The position numbers were made by a program, and so were the translations under genes. A DNA stretch of 64,000 bases from an uncultured Oscillospiraceae bacterium (GTDB lineage: Bacteria > Bacillota > Clostridia > Oscillospirales > Oscillospiraceae): the NCBI GenBank assembly GCA_934591815.1, contig CAKTPV010000004.1, positions 1 through 64,000 on the forward strand, read 5' to 3'. Below are positions 14,979 through 24,094 of this stretch, piece by piece. Each line of letters opens with the position of its first letter. The stretch's first letter is position 1. The notes beneath the pieces were generated by a model. It worked only from the letters and a program-made list of their open reading frames with translations. It was not told where the DNA came from and did no database searches.

Positions 14979-16382
14979 TCAGACCGGCTTCCAGCGCAGG
15001 ATGGGCTTGCGCGCCGCCTGCACCTCGTCGGGCCGACCGATGGGCATATGGTGGGGGGCGGAGTGCATGGTCTCCGCGTCCTCGAATGCCTTGCTGTACA
15101 GCATACGCAGCACCTCTGCCGCGTGATCCAGCGTCTCCGGCCCCTCGGTCTCGGTGGGCTCCAGCATCAGCGCCTCGTGGACGATGAGGGGGAAGTACAT
15201 GGTGGGCGGGTGGATACCCTCGTCGATGAGGGACTTAGCCACGTCCAGCGCGGAGACGCCCGTCTCCTTCTTCAGACCGCTGAGATCCAGCACGAACTCG
15301 TGCATACACAGCCGGTCGTAGGCGGGGGTAAAGGTACCCTTCAGCTTTGCCATCAGGTAGTTGGCGTTGAGCACGGCGTTCTCCGCCGCCTCGGGGACGC
15401 CCTCCTTGCCCAGCGTCAGCAGGTAGGCCAGCGCCCGGACCACCACCAGGAAGTTGCCCCGGAAGCTGCGAACCTGAATGTGTCCCGGCTCCTCCGCCAG
15501 CGCACTGTGGGGCAGATACTCCCGCAGGAAGTCCTTGCAGCCCACAGCGCCTGCGCCGGGGCCGCCGCCGCCGTGGGGCGTGGCGAAGGTCTTGTGCAGG
15601 TTCATGTGGATGCAGTCAAAGCCCATGTCGCCGGGGCGCACCACGCCCATGACGGCGTTGAGGTTGGCACCGTCGTAGTAGCACAGGCCGCCGGCCTCGT
15701 GGACGAGGCGGGTGATCTCCAGGATGTTCTTGTCGAAGATACCAACAGTGTTGGGGTTGGTCAGCATCAGACCGGCGGTATCCTCGCCCAGCGCGGCCCG
15801 GAGGGCGTCCAGATCCACGCAGCCGTCAGGGCCGGAGGCGATGTTCACCACGTCGTAGCCGCACATGGCGGCGGTGGCGGGGTTGGTGCCGTGGGCACTG
15901 TCGGGGACGATGATCTTGGTGCGCTTGTGGTCGCCGCGGGCATCGTGGTACTGCTTGATGAGCAGCACGCCGGTGAACTCGCCGTGGGCGCCGGCGGCGG
16001 GCTGGAACGTCATACCGTCCATGCCGGTGATCTCGCAGAGATACTGCGCCGCGGTGTCCAGCACCTGCTGCATACCCTCCAGATCCTCCGCCGGGGACAG
16101 GGGGTGCACGTCGGCAAAGCCGGGCAGCGCCGCCATCTCCTCGTCGATACGGGGGTTGTACTTCATGGTGCAGGAGCCGAGGGGGTAGAAGCCGCAGTTC
16201 ACGCCGTGAACCTGCTTGCAAAGCTCGGTGTAATGGCGGGAGATATCCGTCTCGCTCATCTCCGGCAGGAAGGGCTTCGTCTCGCGCCGCAGGGATGCGG
16301 GCAGGGAAACGCGCTCCACATCGCAGGCGGGCAGAATGGTGCAGCGGCGTCCGGGAACGCTCTTTTCAAAGATCAGCTTCAT
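14979..16382 (-). CDS. gcvPB: Glycine dehydrogenase (decarboxylating) subunit 2
   Basis: 467 residues: the catalytic half of the two-gene P-protein. PLP lysine in NLHKTFATPHGGGGPG; other hallmarks are FYPLGSCTMKYNP, PAAGAHGEFTG and SAHGTNPATAAM. With gcvPA it decarboxylates glycine and loads the aminomethyl group onto lipoyl-GcvH. Its ATG overlaps the gcvPA stop (ATGA). Last gene of the glycine-riboswitch operon. Confidence 0.95.
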   Translation of the reverse strand: MKLIFEKSVPGRRCTILPACDVERVSLPASLRRETKPFLPEMSETDISRHYTELCKQVHGVNCGFYPLGSCTMKYNPRIDEEMAALPGFADVHPLSPAEDLEGMQQVLDTAAQYLCEITGMDGMTFQPAAGAHGEFTGVLLIKQYHDARGDHKRTKIIVPDSAHGTNPATAAMCGYDVVNIASGPDGCVDLDALRAALGEDTAGLMLTNPNTVGIFDKNILEITRLVHEAGGLCYYDGANLNAVMGVVRPGDMGFDCIHMNLHKTFATPHGGGGPGAGAVGCKDFLREYLPHSALAEEPGHIQVRSFRGNFLVVVRALAYLLTLGKEGVPEAAENAVLNANYLMAKLKGTFTPAYDRLCMHEFVLDLSGLKKETGVSALDVAKSLIDEGIHPPTMYFPLIVHEALMLEPTETEGPETLDHAAEVLRMLYSKAFEDAETMHSAPHHMPIGRPDEVQAARKPILRWKPV

Positions 16383-17698
16383 TTTGCCAGCACCTCCTTC
16401 ACAACGGAAACGGCCTTGTCCAGCTGTTCCTTGGAGACCTTCTCCGTGGCGCACCACAGGATGCCGTCGCCGCCGAGGGGCAGACCGCCCAGAATATCGG
16501 CCTGTGCCAACGCAGCCAGAACATTCTCGCGCTCCGGCAGGCGGGTGACGAACTCATGGAAAAAGCCGCCGGTGTACGCCAGCTCCACGCCGTCAATGGC
16601 GCACAGCTCCTTGGCAAGGTAGTGTGCCTTGGCCATGGACTGCTCCGCCGCCTGCGCCATACCGTCCGGCCCCATGACGGACATATACAGTCCGGCGGTC
16701 AGGGCGCACAGCGCCTCATTGGAGCAGATGTTGCTGCTGGCCTTCTCGCGGCGGATATGCTGCTCGCGGGCCTGCAGGCTCAGAACGTAGGCGCGGCGGC
16801 CCTCGGCATCCGTCGTCTCGCCGACGATACGGCCGGGCAGCTTGCGCGTCAGCTTATCGGTGGTGGCCATATAGCCCAGGTACGGGCCGCCGCAGCCCAT
16901 GGGCAGACCCAGAGGCTGCCCCTCACCCACGGCCACATCCGCGCCGCAGTCGCGGGGCGTCTTCATGATGGCCAGCGCAATGGGGTTGCAGCCCATCACA
17001 TACAGCGCACCGGCCTCGTGGGTCAGCGCACCCAGTGCCTCCGCATCCTCAAACAGACCGAAGAAGTTGGGCTGCTGCACATAGAAGGAGGCAACATCCG
17101 GCGTCAGCAACTCCCGCAGAGCGTCGGGATCGGTCTTACCGTCCTTCACCGGCACGATGCGCAGCTCGTCGCCGGTGCCGTAGCAGTAGGTGCGGACGGT
17201 GTTGATGGTATCGGGGTGGGCCGCGCCGGAGATCAGGGTCACACGGCGCTTGCGGTCACGGCACATGGCGGCGGCCTCGGCGGCGGCGGTAGCGCCGTCG
17301 TACACGGAGGCGTTGGACACGTCCATGCCCGTCAGCTCGCAGATCATGGTCTGGTACTCGAAGATGGACTGGAGCAGACCCTGACTCATCTCCGCCTGAT
17401 AGGGGGTGTAGGCCGTCAGGAACTCCTCCTTGGCGGGGATGTATTTGACGATGGAGGGGATATAGTGGTCGTAGGCGCCGGCGCCCCGCAGCACCGTACC
17501 GTATACGCGGTTTGCCGATGCCATGGCGGTCATCACGCGGCTGACCTCCAGCTCACTCATCCCATCCGGGATATGCAGCGGCTCGGTGAGGAGCATCTCC
17601 TGCGGCACGTCGCGGAACAGCTCACGGGTGCTGCTGACGCCCACAGTGCGGAGCATTTCCTCGCGCTGCGCCCCGGTAGAGGGAACGTAGCTGCCCAT
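16379..17698 (-). CDS. gcvPA: Glycine dehydrogenase (decarboxylating) subunit 1
   Basis: 439 residues: the N-terminal half of the P-protein, PLP-fold but lacking the catalytic lysine. Starts MGSYVPSTGAQREEMLRTVG; contains TAYTPYQAEMSQG, YDGATAAAEAAAM and GEGQPLGLPMGCGGPYLG. Split P-protein subunits are normal for Firmicutes. Begins 1 base after the gcvH stop. Confidence 0.95.
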   Translation of the reverse strand: MGSYVPSTGAQREEMLRTVGVSSTRELFRDVPQEMLLTEPLHIPDGMSELEVSRVMTAMASANRVYGTVLRGAGAYDHYIPSIVKYIPAKEEFLTAYTPYQAEMSQGLLQSIFEYQTMICELTGMDVSNASVYDGATAAAEAAAMCRDRKRRVTLISGAAHPDTINTVRTYCYGTGDELRIVPVKDGKTDPDALRELLTPDVASFYVQQPNFFGLFEDAEALGALTHEAGALYVMGCNPIALAIMKTPRDCGADVAVGEGQPLGLPMGCGGPYLGYMATTDKLTRKLPGRIVGETTDAEGRRAYVLSLQAREQHIRREKASSNICSNEALCALTAGLYMSVMGPDGMAQAAEQSMAKAHYLAKELCAIDGVELAYTGGFFHEFVTRLPERENVLAALAQADILGGLPLGGDGILWCATEKVSKEQLDKAVSVVKEVLAK

Positions 17699-17699
17699 A

Positions 17700-18077
17700 T
17701 TAGCCCTCCTCGGTGCAGAACGCCTCGTAGGCGGCGGCGTCCAGCAGCTCCTCACTGCCCTCCACGTTCTCTACCTTGATGAGCCATGCGCCGTAGGGAT
17801 CGCTGTTCACCAGCTCGGGGGAATCCAGCAGCTCCTCGTTGACGGCGCAGACGGTGCCGGTGATGGGGGAGACCAGATCGGACACGGCCTTGACGGACTC
17901 CACATCGCCGAAGTTCTCACCGGCGGTGACGCTGTCGCCCTCCTCGGGCAGGTTCACGAACACCACATCGCCCAGCGCGTTCTGGGCAAAGTCGGAGATG
18001 CCCACCACGGTCACGCCGTCCTCGGTCTTGACCCACTCGTGGGACTTGGAATAACGCAGCTCAGCAGGATACAGCAT
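17700..18077 (-). CDS. gcvH: Glycine cleavage system H protein
   Basis: 125 residues. The lipoylated lysine lies in [16 protein letters not shown], and the N-terminal [10 protein letters not shown] is typical. Shuttles the methylamine group from P to T protein. Follows gcvT::glyA after a 97-base gap holding a very GC-rich hairpin. L protein (lipoamide dehydrogenase) is not in the window. Confidence 0.96.
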   Translation of the reverse strand: MLYPAELRYSKSHEWVKTEDGVTVVGISDFAQNALGDVVFVNLPEEGDSVTAGENFGDVESVKAVSDLVSPITGTVCAVNEELLDSPELVNSDPYGAWLIKVENVEGSEELLDAAAYEAFCTEEG

Positions 18078-18121
18078 AGTAAATTACCTCCATCAAATAT
18101 AAATATGTTTTTTGTTCCTCG

Positions 18122-18143
18122 CCCCGCCCCGTCAGGGGCGGGG
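18122..18143. other. GC-rich hairpin between gcvT::glyA and gcvH
   Basis: Perfect 9-bp stem CCCCGCCCC / GGGGCGGGG with a 4-base loop and no T-run. It may mark RNA processing or protect the 3' end of the upstream message, setting different levels for the fusion enzyme and for GcvH/P. Not a standard terminator. Confidence 0.6.
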
Positions 18144-18174
18144 TGTATGTTTTGTTCTATCGCGGACGGATATC

Positions 18175-20820
18175 TTACACCAGCTTGGCGGCCAGCTCCT
18201 CCAGCACCTGATCGATCTCGGCGTCGTCGAAGCAGTAGCGCATCTCCAGATGCTCGCCGCGCAGCTTCTGTACCTCCTCCTTCACGTCCGTACCGCGGAG
18301 GATGCAGTCTGCCATCAGACCGGCCAGCTTGTCGAAGTCCTTGGCCTCAAAGCCGAAGCGGGTCATCTCGCTGACGCCCATGCGCAGCGCGCCGGAGGCG
18401 GTGAAGCCCTCCTCGTCGGGGGTGGCCTGGTAGTTGACCACGATGTTGTTCCGCTCCAGACGCTCGGCAATGTCCGGGCCCTCGCCGTAGCCCACGGACA
18501 CGATGACCTGATGGGTCTCGGTGTAGTCGATGGCGGGATCGCCGGCCACGTCCAGACCGTGGGCCTTCAGGCTGCGGGCGAAGGACTTGGCGTTGTCGAT
18601 GACGGCCTTCTGGTAGGTATCCCGGAACTGGTTCATCTCGTAGGCGGCCATCAGCATACCTAGCTGGGTACCCAGATGGTGGTTGGATACGCTGCCGGGG
18701 AAGGTGCGGCTCTGGATGGTTTTCCACAGGCCGTACTTCAGGTCGTCCTCCTTGTAGTTGACGCCGATGATGCCGCGCTGGGGGCCGAAGAAGGTCTTGT
18801 GGGTGGAGCCGGTGACAAGCTCTGCGCCCTCGGCAAAGGGATTCTGGAAGTGGTCACCGATCAGACCCAGCACATGGGCCATATCGTACATGATGGTGGT
18901 ATGGATATTCTGCTCATCCACGAACTTCCGGATCTCCGCCACAGGCTCCTTGTGCAGCACCATGCTCTTACCGAACACGATCAGCTCCGGACGATAGCGG
19001 TCGAGGAGCTTCTTGGCCGCCTCCACGTCCATCTTGTAGGGGTTGTCGGCGCAGACGGGGAAGTTCACCACGGCGGGCTTCTCCGTCACGGGATCGATGG
19101 CGATGTAGTCGTGGAGCGCGCCCATGGGCTGGGCGGACAGGTGGCCGCCCTTGATGATGTGGTTGTTCATGACGTAGCCCAGACGCTTGGCTTCGGACTT
19201 GCGGTCGAAGCGGTTCTTCCAGTCCATCAGCGCGGAGAACACCGCCATGTTGGACATCTGGCCGCTGAGGGTACGGGTCTCCACCTCGGCGCAGCCGAAG
19301 TAGGCGCGCATCTCCTCCACCAGCAGGCGCTCCACCTCGTCGATGAACTTGGTACCCTGATAGTAGAACACCTCCCGCTCGTAGAAGGCCAGCACGCGCT
19401 TATGCTCGGCGTACCGGCAGGCGGGGTCGCTGCCGCTGAGCAGCCGCACGGCGCGGCTGGGCGTGTTCTCGGAGGGGATCAGGTTGACGCACTGCTCCTG
19501 CCGCCACTGGTGGTTCTCCAGCGCCTTCTTCACCAGCTCCAGCGCCTTGGGGGTGCGGTCGCCGCTGCCCACGTTGTGAGCCTCCTCCTCCACGCCGTAC
19601 AGCAGGGGGCGGGCAAAGGGAGGCGCGCCCACGCTCATGTGGCGGGCGGGGATCACGGCCTTCAGCCGCTTGCCGCGGACATCCACCTCTACGGGGTCAT
19701 CCGTCAGGATGTCGCTGTCGATGTAGCACAGGCCGATGGCGCGCTTGCCGCTGGCCTCCAGAATGACGGTGGAGAGACCCTCGCCCTCGGTCTTGAAGTA
19801 GGGGACCATGGTGCCGCTGGTGACCCAGCCCACCAGCTTGTCTCCCTGATAGATCTCCATACCGGCGCGCATGACGCCGCGGTCCACCAGTGCGATGGGC
19901 GCGATCTTCCGGGGCAGACCGGACATATCGGCGAAGTCGCGGTCCATGTATCTCTTGAAGTAGCGCTGCTGCTTTTCCAGCGCGGCACGGCCGATGTAGT
20001 TGCCCTTCTGGGCGGAGAAGCTGACGGCGAACTTGGCCAGCGGCACAGCGAAGATGGGGATCTCGCTGCCGTCGGGGGCGGTACCCATCTCGTGACCGTA
20101 CAGGGGCAGGGACGCCTCCATACGCAGGGTATCGCGGGCGCCCAGACCGGCGGGACGCGCGCCCAGCTCCACCAGACGGTTCCACAGCCACGCGGCGTCG
20201 GCGCTGCGGACATAGACCTCATAGCCCAGAGGCTCGCCGGTGTAGCCGGTCTTGGCCACGCGGGCCTCGTGACCCTCCAGCGACACGATGCCCAGCGCGT
20301 TCTTCATGGGCTCGGTCAGCTGCTTGCCGCCGTTGAGGCCCATCAGCAGCTCCTTGCACTTGGGACCCTGCACGGCGATAGCCGCCCACTCCTTGGAGAT
20401 GTCGGTGATGGTGCAGTCGAAGCCAGCCAGCGCGGCGCGCAGATGCACCAGATCCTTCTCCGTGTTGGCGGCGTTCACCACCAGCAGATAGTTGTCCGCC
20501 TCGAACATATAGAGGTAGGCATCGTCCACGGCGCCGCCGTTCTCATTGGCGATGATGCAGTACTGTGCCAGACCCACATCCAGTGCCGCCACGTTGCTGG
20601 TCAGCACGTGCTGCAAAAAGGCCTGACGCTCCGGGCCCTCAATGAGCAGCCGTCCCATGTGGGACACATCGAACAGACTGCACACCTGCCGGGTATACAG
20701 GTGCTCGGCAATAATGCCGGCGGGGTACTGAATGGGCATCTCCCATCCGCCGAAGTCCACCATTTCCGCACCGGCGGCCACATGGACGTCATACAGCTGG
20801 GTACGCTTCAGCTCGCTCAT
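18175..20820 (-). CDS. gcvT-glyA: GcvT-GlyA fusion: aminomethyltransferase / serine hydroxymethyltransferase
   Basis: 881 residues. Residues 1-395 are a full GcvT T-protein (LFDVSHMGRLLIEGPERQAF, RVAKTGYTGEPLGYEVY, GLGARDTLRMEASLPLYGHE). A 25-residue linker leads to residues 421-881, a PLP-dependent serine hydroxymethyltransferase with NLIPSENTPS and PLP Lys675 in GSTHKTFFGPQRG. T-protein makes 5,10-methylene-THF from glycine; GlyA uses methylene-THF and a second glycine to make serine. Fusing them could channel the folate. The GlyA half is divergent (STHKTFFGPQ instead of TTHKTLRGPR). No stop or frameshift separates the halves. The start has GGAGG upstream. First gene of the operon, behind the glycine riboswitch. 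Confidence 0.9.
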   Translation of the reverse strand: MSELKRTQLYDVHVAAGAEMVDFGGWEMPIQYPAGIIAEHLYTRQVCSLFDVSHMGRLLIEGPERQAFLQHVLTSNVAALDVGLAQYCIIANENGGAVDDAYLYMFEADNYLLVVNAANTEKDLVHLRAALAGFDCTITDISKEWAAIAVQGPKCKELLMGLNGGKQLTEPMKNALGIVSLEGHEARVAKTGYTGEPLGYEVYVRSADAAWLWNRLVELGARPAGLGARDTLRMEASLPLYGHEMGTAPDGSEIPIFAVPLAKFAVSFSAQKGNYIGRAALEKQQRYFKRYMDRDFADMSGLPRKIAPIALVDRGVMRAGMEIYQGDKLVGWVTSGTMVPYFKTEGEGLSTVILEASGKRAIGLCYIDSDILTDDPVEVDVRGKRLKAVIPARHMSVGAPPFARPLLYGVEEEAHNVGSGDRTPKALELVKKALENHQWRQEQCVNLIPSENTPSRAVRLLSGSDPACRYAEHKRVLAFYEREVFYYQGTKFIDEVERLLVEEMRAYFGCAEVETRTLSGQMSNMAVFSALMDWKNRFDRKSEAKRLGYVMNNHIIKGGHLSAQPMGALHDYIAIDPVTEKPAVVNFPVCADNPYKMDVEAAKKLLDRYRPELIVFGKSMVLHKEPVAEIRKFVDEQNIHTTIMYDMAHVLGLIGDHFQNPFAEGAELVTGSTHKTFFGPQRGIIGVNYKEDDLKYGLWKTIQSRTFPGSVSNHHLGTQLGMLMAAYEMNQFRDTYQKAVIDNAKSFARSLKAHGLDVAGDPAIDYTETHQVIVSVGYGEGPDIAERLERNNIVVNYQATPDEEGFTASGALRMGVSEMTRFGFEAKDFDKLAGLMADCILRGTDVKEEVQKLRGEHLEMRYCFDDAEIDQVLEELAAKLV

Positions 20821-20863
20821 ACGTTTTTCCTCCTTCAAGATCATGGATCGTTTTTTGGGCAGC

Positions 20864-20903
20864 AAAAAAGGACACAAAACCGCTCATCACGGCCTTGTGC
20901 CCC
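20864..20903 (-). terminator. Expression-platform terminator of the glycine riboswitch
   Basis: Minus strand GGGCACAAGGCC pairs with GGTTTTGTGTCC (with several G-U pairs), then TTTTTT. It sits between the aptamers and gcvT::glyA, so glycine binding probably prevents termination. Confidence 0.75.
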
Positions 20904-20904
20904 C

Positions 20905-21068
20905 GTTGAGTTACCTGAGAGATTCCCTCCCGCCGGGAGGTTGCACCTTCGGTGGTCGGGCGTTGCCGTCCGGCCTTTTCGGAGTATCGTCCGGAACCGG
21001 TCCTTTTGCCTGAGAGCTTCTGCGTTCCCCTTCGGCGCCGCAACTGCGATCTCTCCCGATCCCATCGT
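20905..21068 (-). ncRNA. Glycine riboswitch, tandem
   Basis: Aptamer 1 (about 20994-21062) has all signature blocks: GGGAGAGATCGC, CGCCGAAGGGG, CTCTCAGGCAAAAGGAC. Aptamer 2 (about 20908-20992) keeps CACCGAAGGTGCAAC and AATCTCTCAGGTAAC but lacks a clear GGAGAG 5' strand and the AAAAGGAC tail. It should switch the glycine cleavage operon on when glycine is abundant. The 391-base gene-free stretch upstream of gcvT::glyA is fully explained by promoter, riboswitch, terminator and ribosome binding site. Confidence 0.93.
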
Positions 21069-21114
21069 CCGATCGATATGCACTTGTACGCGGCAGAATC
21101 TGCCTTATATACAG

Positions 21115-21144
21115 AGTGTATCACCGCAAAACGGCGTTTGTCAA
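21115..21144 (-). promoter_or_regulatory. Promoter of the glycine cleavage operon
   Basis: TTGACA, 18-base spacer, TACACT on the minus strand, upstream of the riboswitch. Confidence 0.7.
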
Positions 21145-21174
21145 GAAACATTTTCCCGGACAGAAACAAAAAGT

Positions 21175-21201
21175 AAAGCCTCCGGTCAGACCGGAGGCTT
21201 T
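21175..21201 (-). terminator. Terminator of the ABC transporter operon
   Basis: AAAGCCTCCGGTC / GACCGGAGGCTTT, a near-perfect stem just after the last gene of the operon. Confidence 0.75.
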
Positions 21202-21211
21202 ACCTGTGCGC

Positions 21212-22786
21212 TCACTCCCAGAGAACCTCTGTGCGGCGCGTGGGGTCGAAGAACATCCACGGGCCGCCAACCGCCTGCGTGGACAGTCCCGCCTTGAGGA
21301 CCGCGCCGTACAGCATACCGGTGTGGTCGTACACCGACACCAGCGTGTAGGTCCCATCGCTGTCGCCGGTGGCAAGCGCCAGCTTGCCGTCCCGGTAGAG
21401 CATGGAGATATCGTCCAGTGCATCTGAAAGCCCCGGGTGCCCGAAGCCGTCGATGTAGCCATAGTCATACCCGTAGATGCTGGCGTCCAGCGGATAGCGG
21501 AGGTCGCTCCAGATGAGTTGCCCGTCCTCGTTCCACCTCGGCCACGCCATCTCGAAGGAAAAGTCCACCACCCAGCCGTCGCCGCCGGGACGCAGCACGG
21601 TGAGGTGATCCCTGATGCAGGCCACCAGCAGGTCATCGGTGCTGTTGTAGACCGGCAGCACATAGTTGTAGAAGTCCAGCTCGTAGGACGTGCCGTTCTG
21701 CGTCATCATGATAGAGGTGGTGAAGTACTGCAGCTTCACGTCCTCATTCACCACCAACCTCTGCTTGCAGCGAAAGTCCCCGGCGTCCAGCACCCGCAGG
21801 ACGTACTGCCCGTTCTCCACCGTGGTCAGCAGGATCTCGGACTGGTCATAGGTGAATTGCAGACCCACCACCCGCTGCTCGGCGATATCCAGCGGATAGA
21901 CCAGCCGGAGCCGCGCCATGTCCGGAACCTGCAAGAAGTAGCCGCTTCCGGCGGAGAAGGTGTAGCTGTTCAGCTCCATTGGGGCATACCACAGGCCGAA
22001 GCCCTCCGGCGCCCACTCCGGCTGGGGGTCTGCGTCGGCGGCAAAGCCCACCGTGGTCAGAAAGCCGTCCTCCCATCCGATGGAGAAGGGGGTGAAGCGA
22101 TTCTCCGCGTGGAGCGTGGTGTCGCCGGACAGATACATCTGGTCGCCTCCGTAGTAGTTGCCTGCGTAGCAATAGAGGGTCGGCTCCACCCAGTCCGTCT
22201 CCCCCACGGGGATACGGAGCTTGTCGAAGGCGGGATAGCTGTCGGCGTAGTAGACGCTGCCGCTGTCCCGCAGCAGCAGGCTCAGATCCCCATAGTCCGA
22301 GGACAGGTACAGGGGATAGGTGTCGTAGAGCTCCCGCAGCCGTATCCGCTCGGTATAACCCCTGCCGTGGGAACTGTTCTCCTCATGGGCCTGATAGCCT
22401 TGGATGAGACGGGTCATCAGCGGGTCGTCCGGCTGCACCATCAGAGAGATATACCGCCGGTCGGTGTAGCGGCCGTAGTAGAGCGCCTCCCGCTCCTGCT
22501 GCCGGTCGTAGAAACTAAGGCGGCCGCTGCCCTGGTCGTTCACCAGACGGTGGGTGGTGTCCCATGTGTTGTCGTGTACGTTGTAGACGGTATCCCAGCG
22601 CAGCTGGGAGCCGTACTTGATGGCGGTGCGAAAGCGCAGACCCTCCGCCGCCGCGATGTCGCCCCGTGCAAGGGCGACGGTGTAGGGCAGGGGAGTGGCG
22701 GTGCCGTCCAGCCGCAGGGACAGGGCGGGGAGCAGGACGGCGGCCAGCACCAGCATCGCCGCCGCAGCCGTCAGACAGCGCTTCAT
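21212..22786 (-). CDS. Exported or membrane-anchored protein of an ABC transporter operon, function unknown
   Basis: 524 residues with one N-terminal hydrophobic segment (AAAAMLVLAAVLLPALSL), then a long extracytoplasmic region rich in Tyr, Asp and Gly that looks like beta-strand repeats. I do not recognise a family. It is the last gene of the GntR-ABC operon and its start overlaps the ATPase stop by 4 bases (ATGA), so it is made with the transporter. A cell-surface sensor or accessory subunit is an inference from position only. Confidence 0.6.
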   Translation of the reverse strand: MKRCLTAAAAMLVLAAVLLPALSLRLDGTATPLPYTVALARGDIAAAEGLRFRTAIKYGSQLRWDTVYNVHDNTWDTTHRLVNDQGSGRLSFYDRQQEREALYYGRYTDRRYISLMVQPDDPLMTRLIQGYQAHEENSSHGRGYTERIRLRELYDTYPLYLSSDYGDLSLLLRDSGSVYYADSYPAFDKLRIPVGETDWVEPTLYCYAGNYYGGDQMYLSGDTTLHAENRFTPFSIGWEDGFLTTVGFAADADPQPEWAPEGFGLWYAPMELNSYTFSAGSGYFLQVPDMARLRLVYPLDIAEQRVVGLQFTYDQSEILLTTVENGQYVLRVLDAGDFRCKQRLVVNEDVKLQYFTTSIMMTQNGTSYELDFYNYVLPVYNSTDDLLVACIRDHLTVLRPGGDGWVVDFSFEMAWPRWNEDGQLIWSDLRYPLDASIYGYDYGYIDGFGHPGLSDALDDISMLYRDGKLALATGDSDGTYTLVSVYDHTGMLYGAVLKAGLSTQAVGGPWMFFDPTRRTEVLWE

Positions 22787-23529
22787 CCGTCCTCACCCGC
22801 CTCTCCGTCCGTCAGCTCGCCCAGTGCGCGGCTGACCCGGTCGGCCCGGTAGTGGTACGTCTCCTTGATGTAGGTCATCAGGTCGCGGCCGGACTCCTCC
22901 AGCGCGTCGGCGGTGCAGTCGCCCACGATGACGCCCTCCCGGATGAGGACGGCGCGGGAGATACAGTCCTTGACCTCCTCAATGAGATGGGTGCTCAGCA
23001 GCACCGTCTCCTGCTCCGTCAGGATGCCCAGCAGCACCTTGTAGAAGTCCTCCCGGTTGAAGATGTCGTTGCCCGCGAAGGGCTCATCCATCAGGATATA
23101 GTCCGCGCCCTGCGACAGCGCCATGATGACCTCGAACTGGTTCTGCATACCGGCGGAGAAGCTGCGCAGCTTCTTGTCCATGGGCAGGGAGAAGAAGTCC
23201 ATCAGGCGCTGAAACCGCTTGTCGTTGAAGCGGGGGAAGTGGGCGGCGTAGAAGTCCCGGTGGGCCGCCGCCGTCAGAGCGGGGAAGAAGGAGTGCTCGC
23301 AGGTGGCGAAGCTGAGCCGGTCGATGTTGGTACGGTCGATGGCGGCGCCGTCCAGCGTCACCGCGCCCTCGTGCCGCACAAGACCCAGCACGCACTTCAT
23401 CAGCGTGGTCTTGCCCGCGCCGTTCTCCCCGAACAGCCCCACGATCTGCCCGCGTGGCAGCGTCAGGGATACATCGTGCAGCGCCTCCTTGGAACCGTAT
23501 TTCTTGCTGATATGGCTGATCTCAAGCAT
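22783..23529 (-). CDS. ABC transporter ATP-binding protein
   Basis: 248 residues. Walker A GENGAGKTT, signature SFSAGMQNQF (a variant of LSGGQ), Walker B YILMDEP and the switch His in STHLIEEV. The short form and the GntR-membrane-ATPase context match YtrB/BcrA-type ABC-2 exporters. The start was placed at MLEISHISKKYG, where GGAGG is correctly spaced. Confidence 0.9.
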   Translation of the reverse strand: MLEISHISKKYGSKEALHDVSLTLPRGQIVGLFGENGAGKTTLMKCVLGLVRHEGAVTLDGAAIDRTNIDRLSFATCEHSFFPALTAAAHRDFYAAHFPRFNDKRFQRLMDFFSLPMDKKLRSFSAGMQNQFEVIMALSQGADYILMDEPFAGNDIFNREDFYKVLLGILTEQETVLLSTHLIEEVKDCISRAVLIREGVIVGDCTADALEESGRDLMTYIKETYHYRADRVSRALGELTDGEAGEDG

Positions 23530-23542
23530 ATGTGATCCCTCC

Positions 23543-24094
23543 TTAACCGTAGTAGTGCGAATAGGGCGACGCGGCAATGGCGTTCATGACCCGCTGGACA
23601 TTCTCCTCCGTGGGAAGGCACTGGCCGGGGGTGATGCAGTACCACGCCCCGTAGCACAGGCCCAGCACCAGCGCGCCCAGCGCGGCGGCGCACACAGCCC
23701 ACAGCAGCGGCACTGTCCACACCTGACGCCGCAGGGTCTGCCGTCCATCGGGCAGGCGGCGCATCAGGTAGATGCTGCGTCCACCCAGATAGTAGGAGCT
23801 GTACAGCATCACGGCGGACAGCAGCGCCAGCAGCACCACCACGCCGAACACGATGACCACCGGCTCCGCGTAAGCGGAGAAACGGCCCATCAGCGCCGTG
23901 TCCATCAGCCGTCCGTCCCAGTAGAACATACCCCGGTAAGTGGCGCTGTACCGGACGGTGAAGTCGATGGCAGCCGTCAGCGTACCGATGGCCAGACTGC
24001 CGACGATGATGCCGTGCATGGTGCTCGCCGGTACGTTGGGGGGCAGGATGCGCTCAAGTGCTCTGCGCAGTGCGGAAGTCCGTTTCTCCGTCAT
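23543..24094 (-). CDS. Membrane subunit of the YtrA-type ABC transporter
   Basis: 183 residues with about three to four hydrophobic segments (HGIIVGSLAIGTLTAAIDF, VVIVFGVVVLLALLSAVML, LLWAVCAAALGALVLGLCY). No enzymatic motif. The gene overlaps the preceding membrane gene by 41 bases and lies 13 bases ahead of the ATPase. Likely one half of the membrane channel. Confidence 0.65.
   Translation of the reverse strand: MTEKRTSALRRALERILPPNVPASTMHGIIVGSLAIGTLTAAIDFTVRYSATYRGMFYWDGRLMDTALMGRFSAYAEPVVIVFGVVVLLALLSAVMLYSSYYLGGRSIYLMRRLPDGRQTLRRQVWTVPLLWAVCAAALGALVLGLCYGAWYCITPGQCLPTEENVQRVMNAIAASPYSHYYG

Noticed and set aside
18676..21297. Plus-strand frame of more than 800 codons opposite gcvT::glyA
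   Set aside because: Low-complexity His/Gly/Val/Leu composition typical of the reverse strand of GC-rich coding DNA; also crosses the glycine riboswitch.
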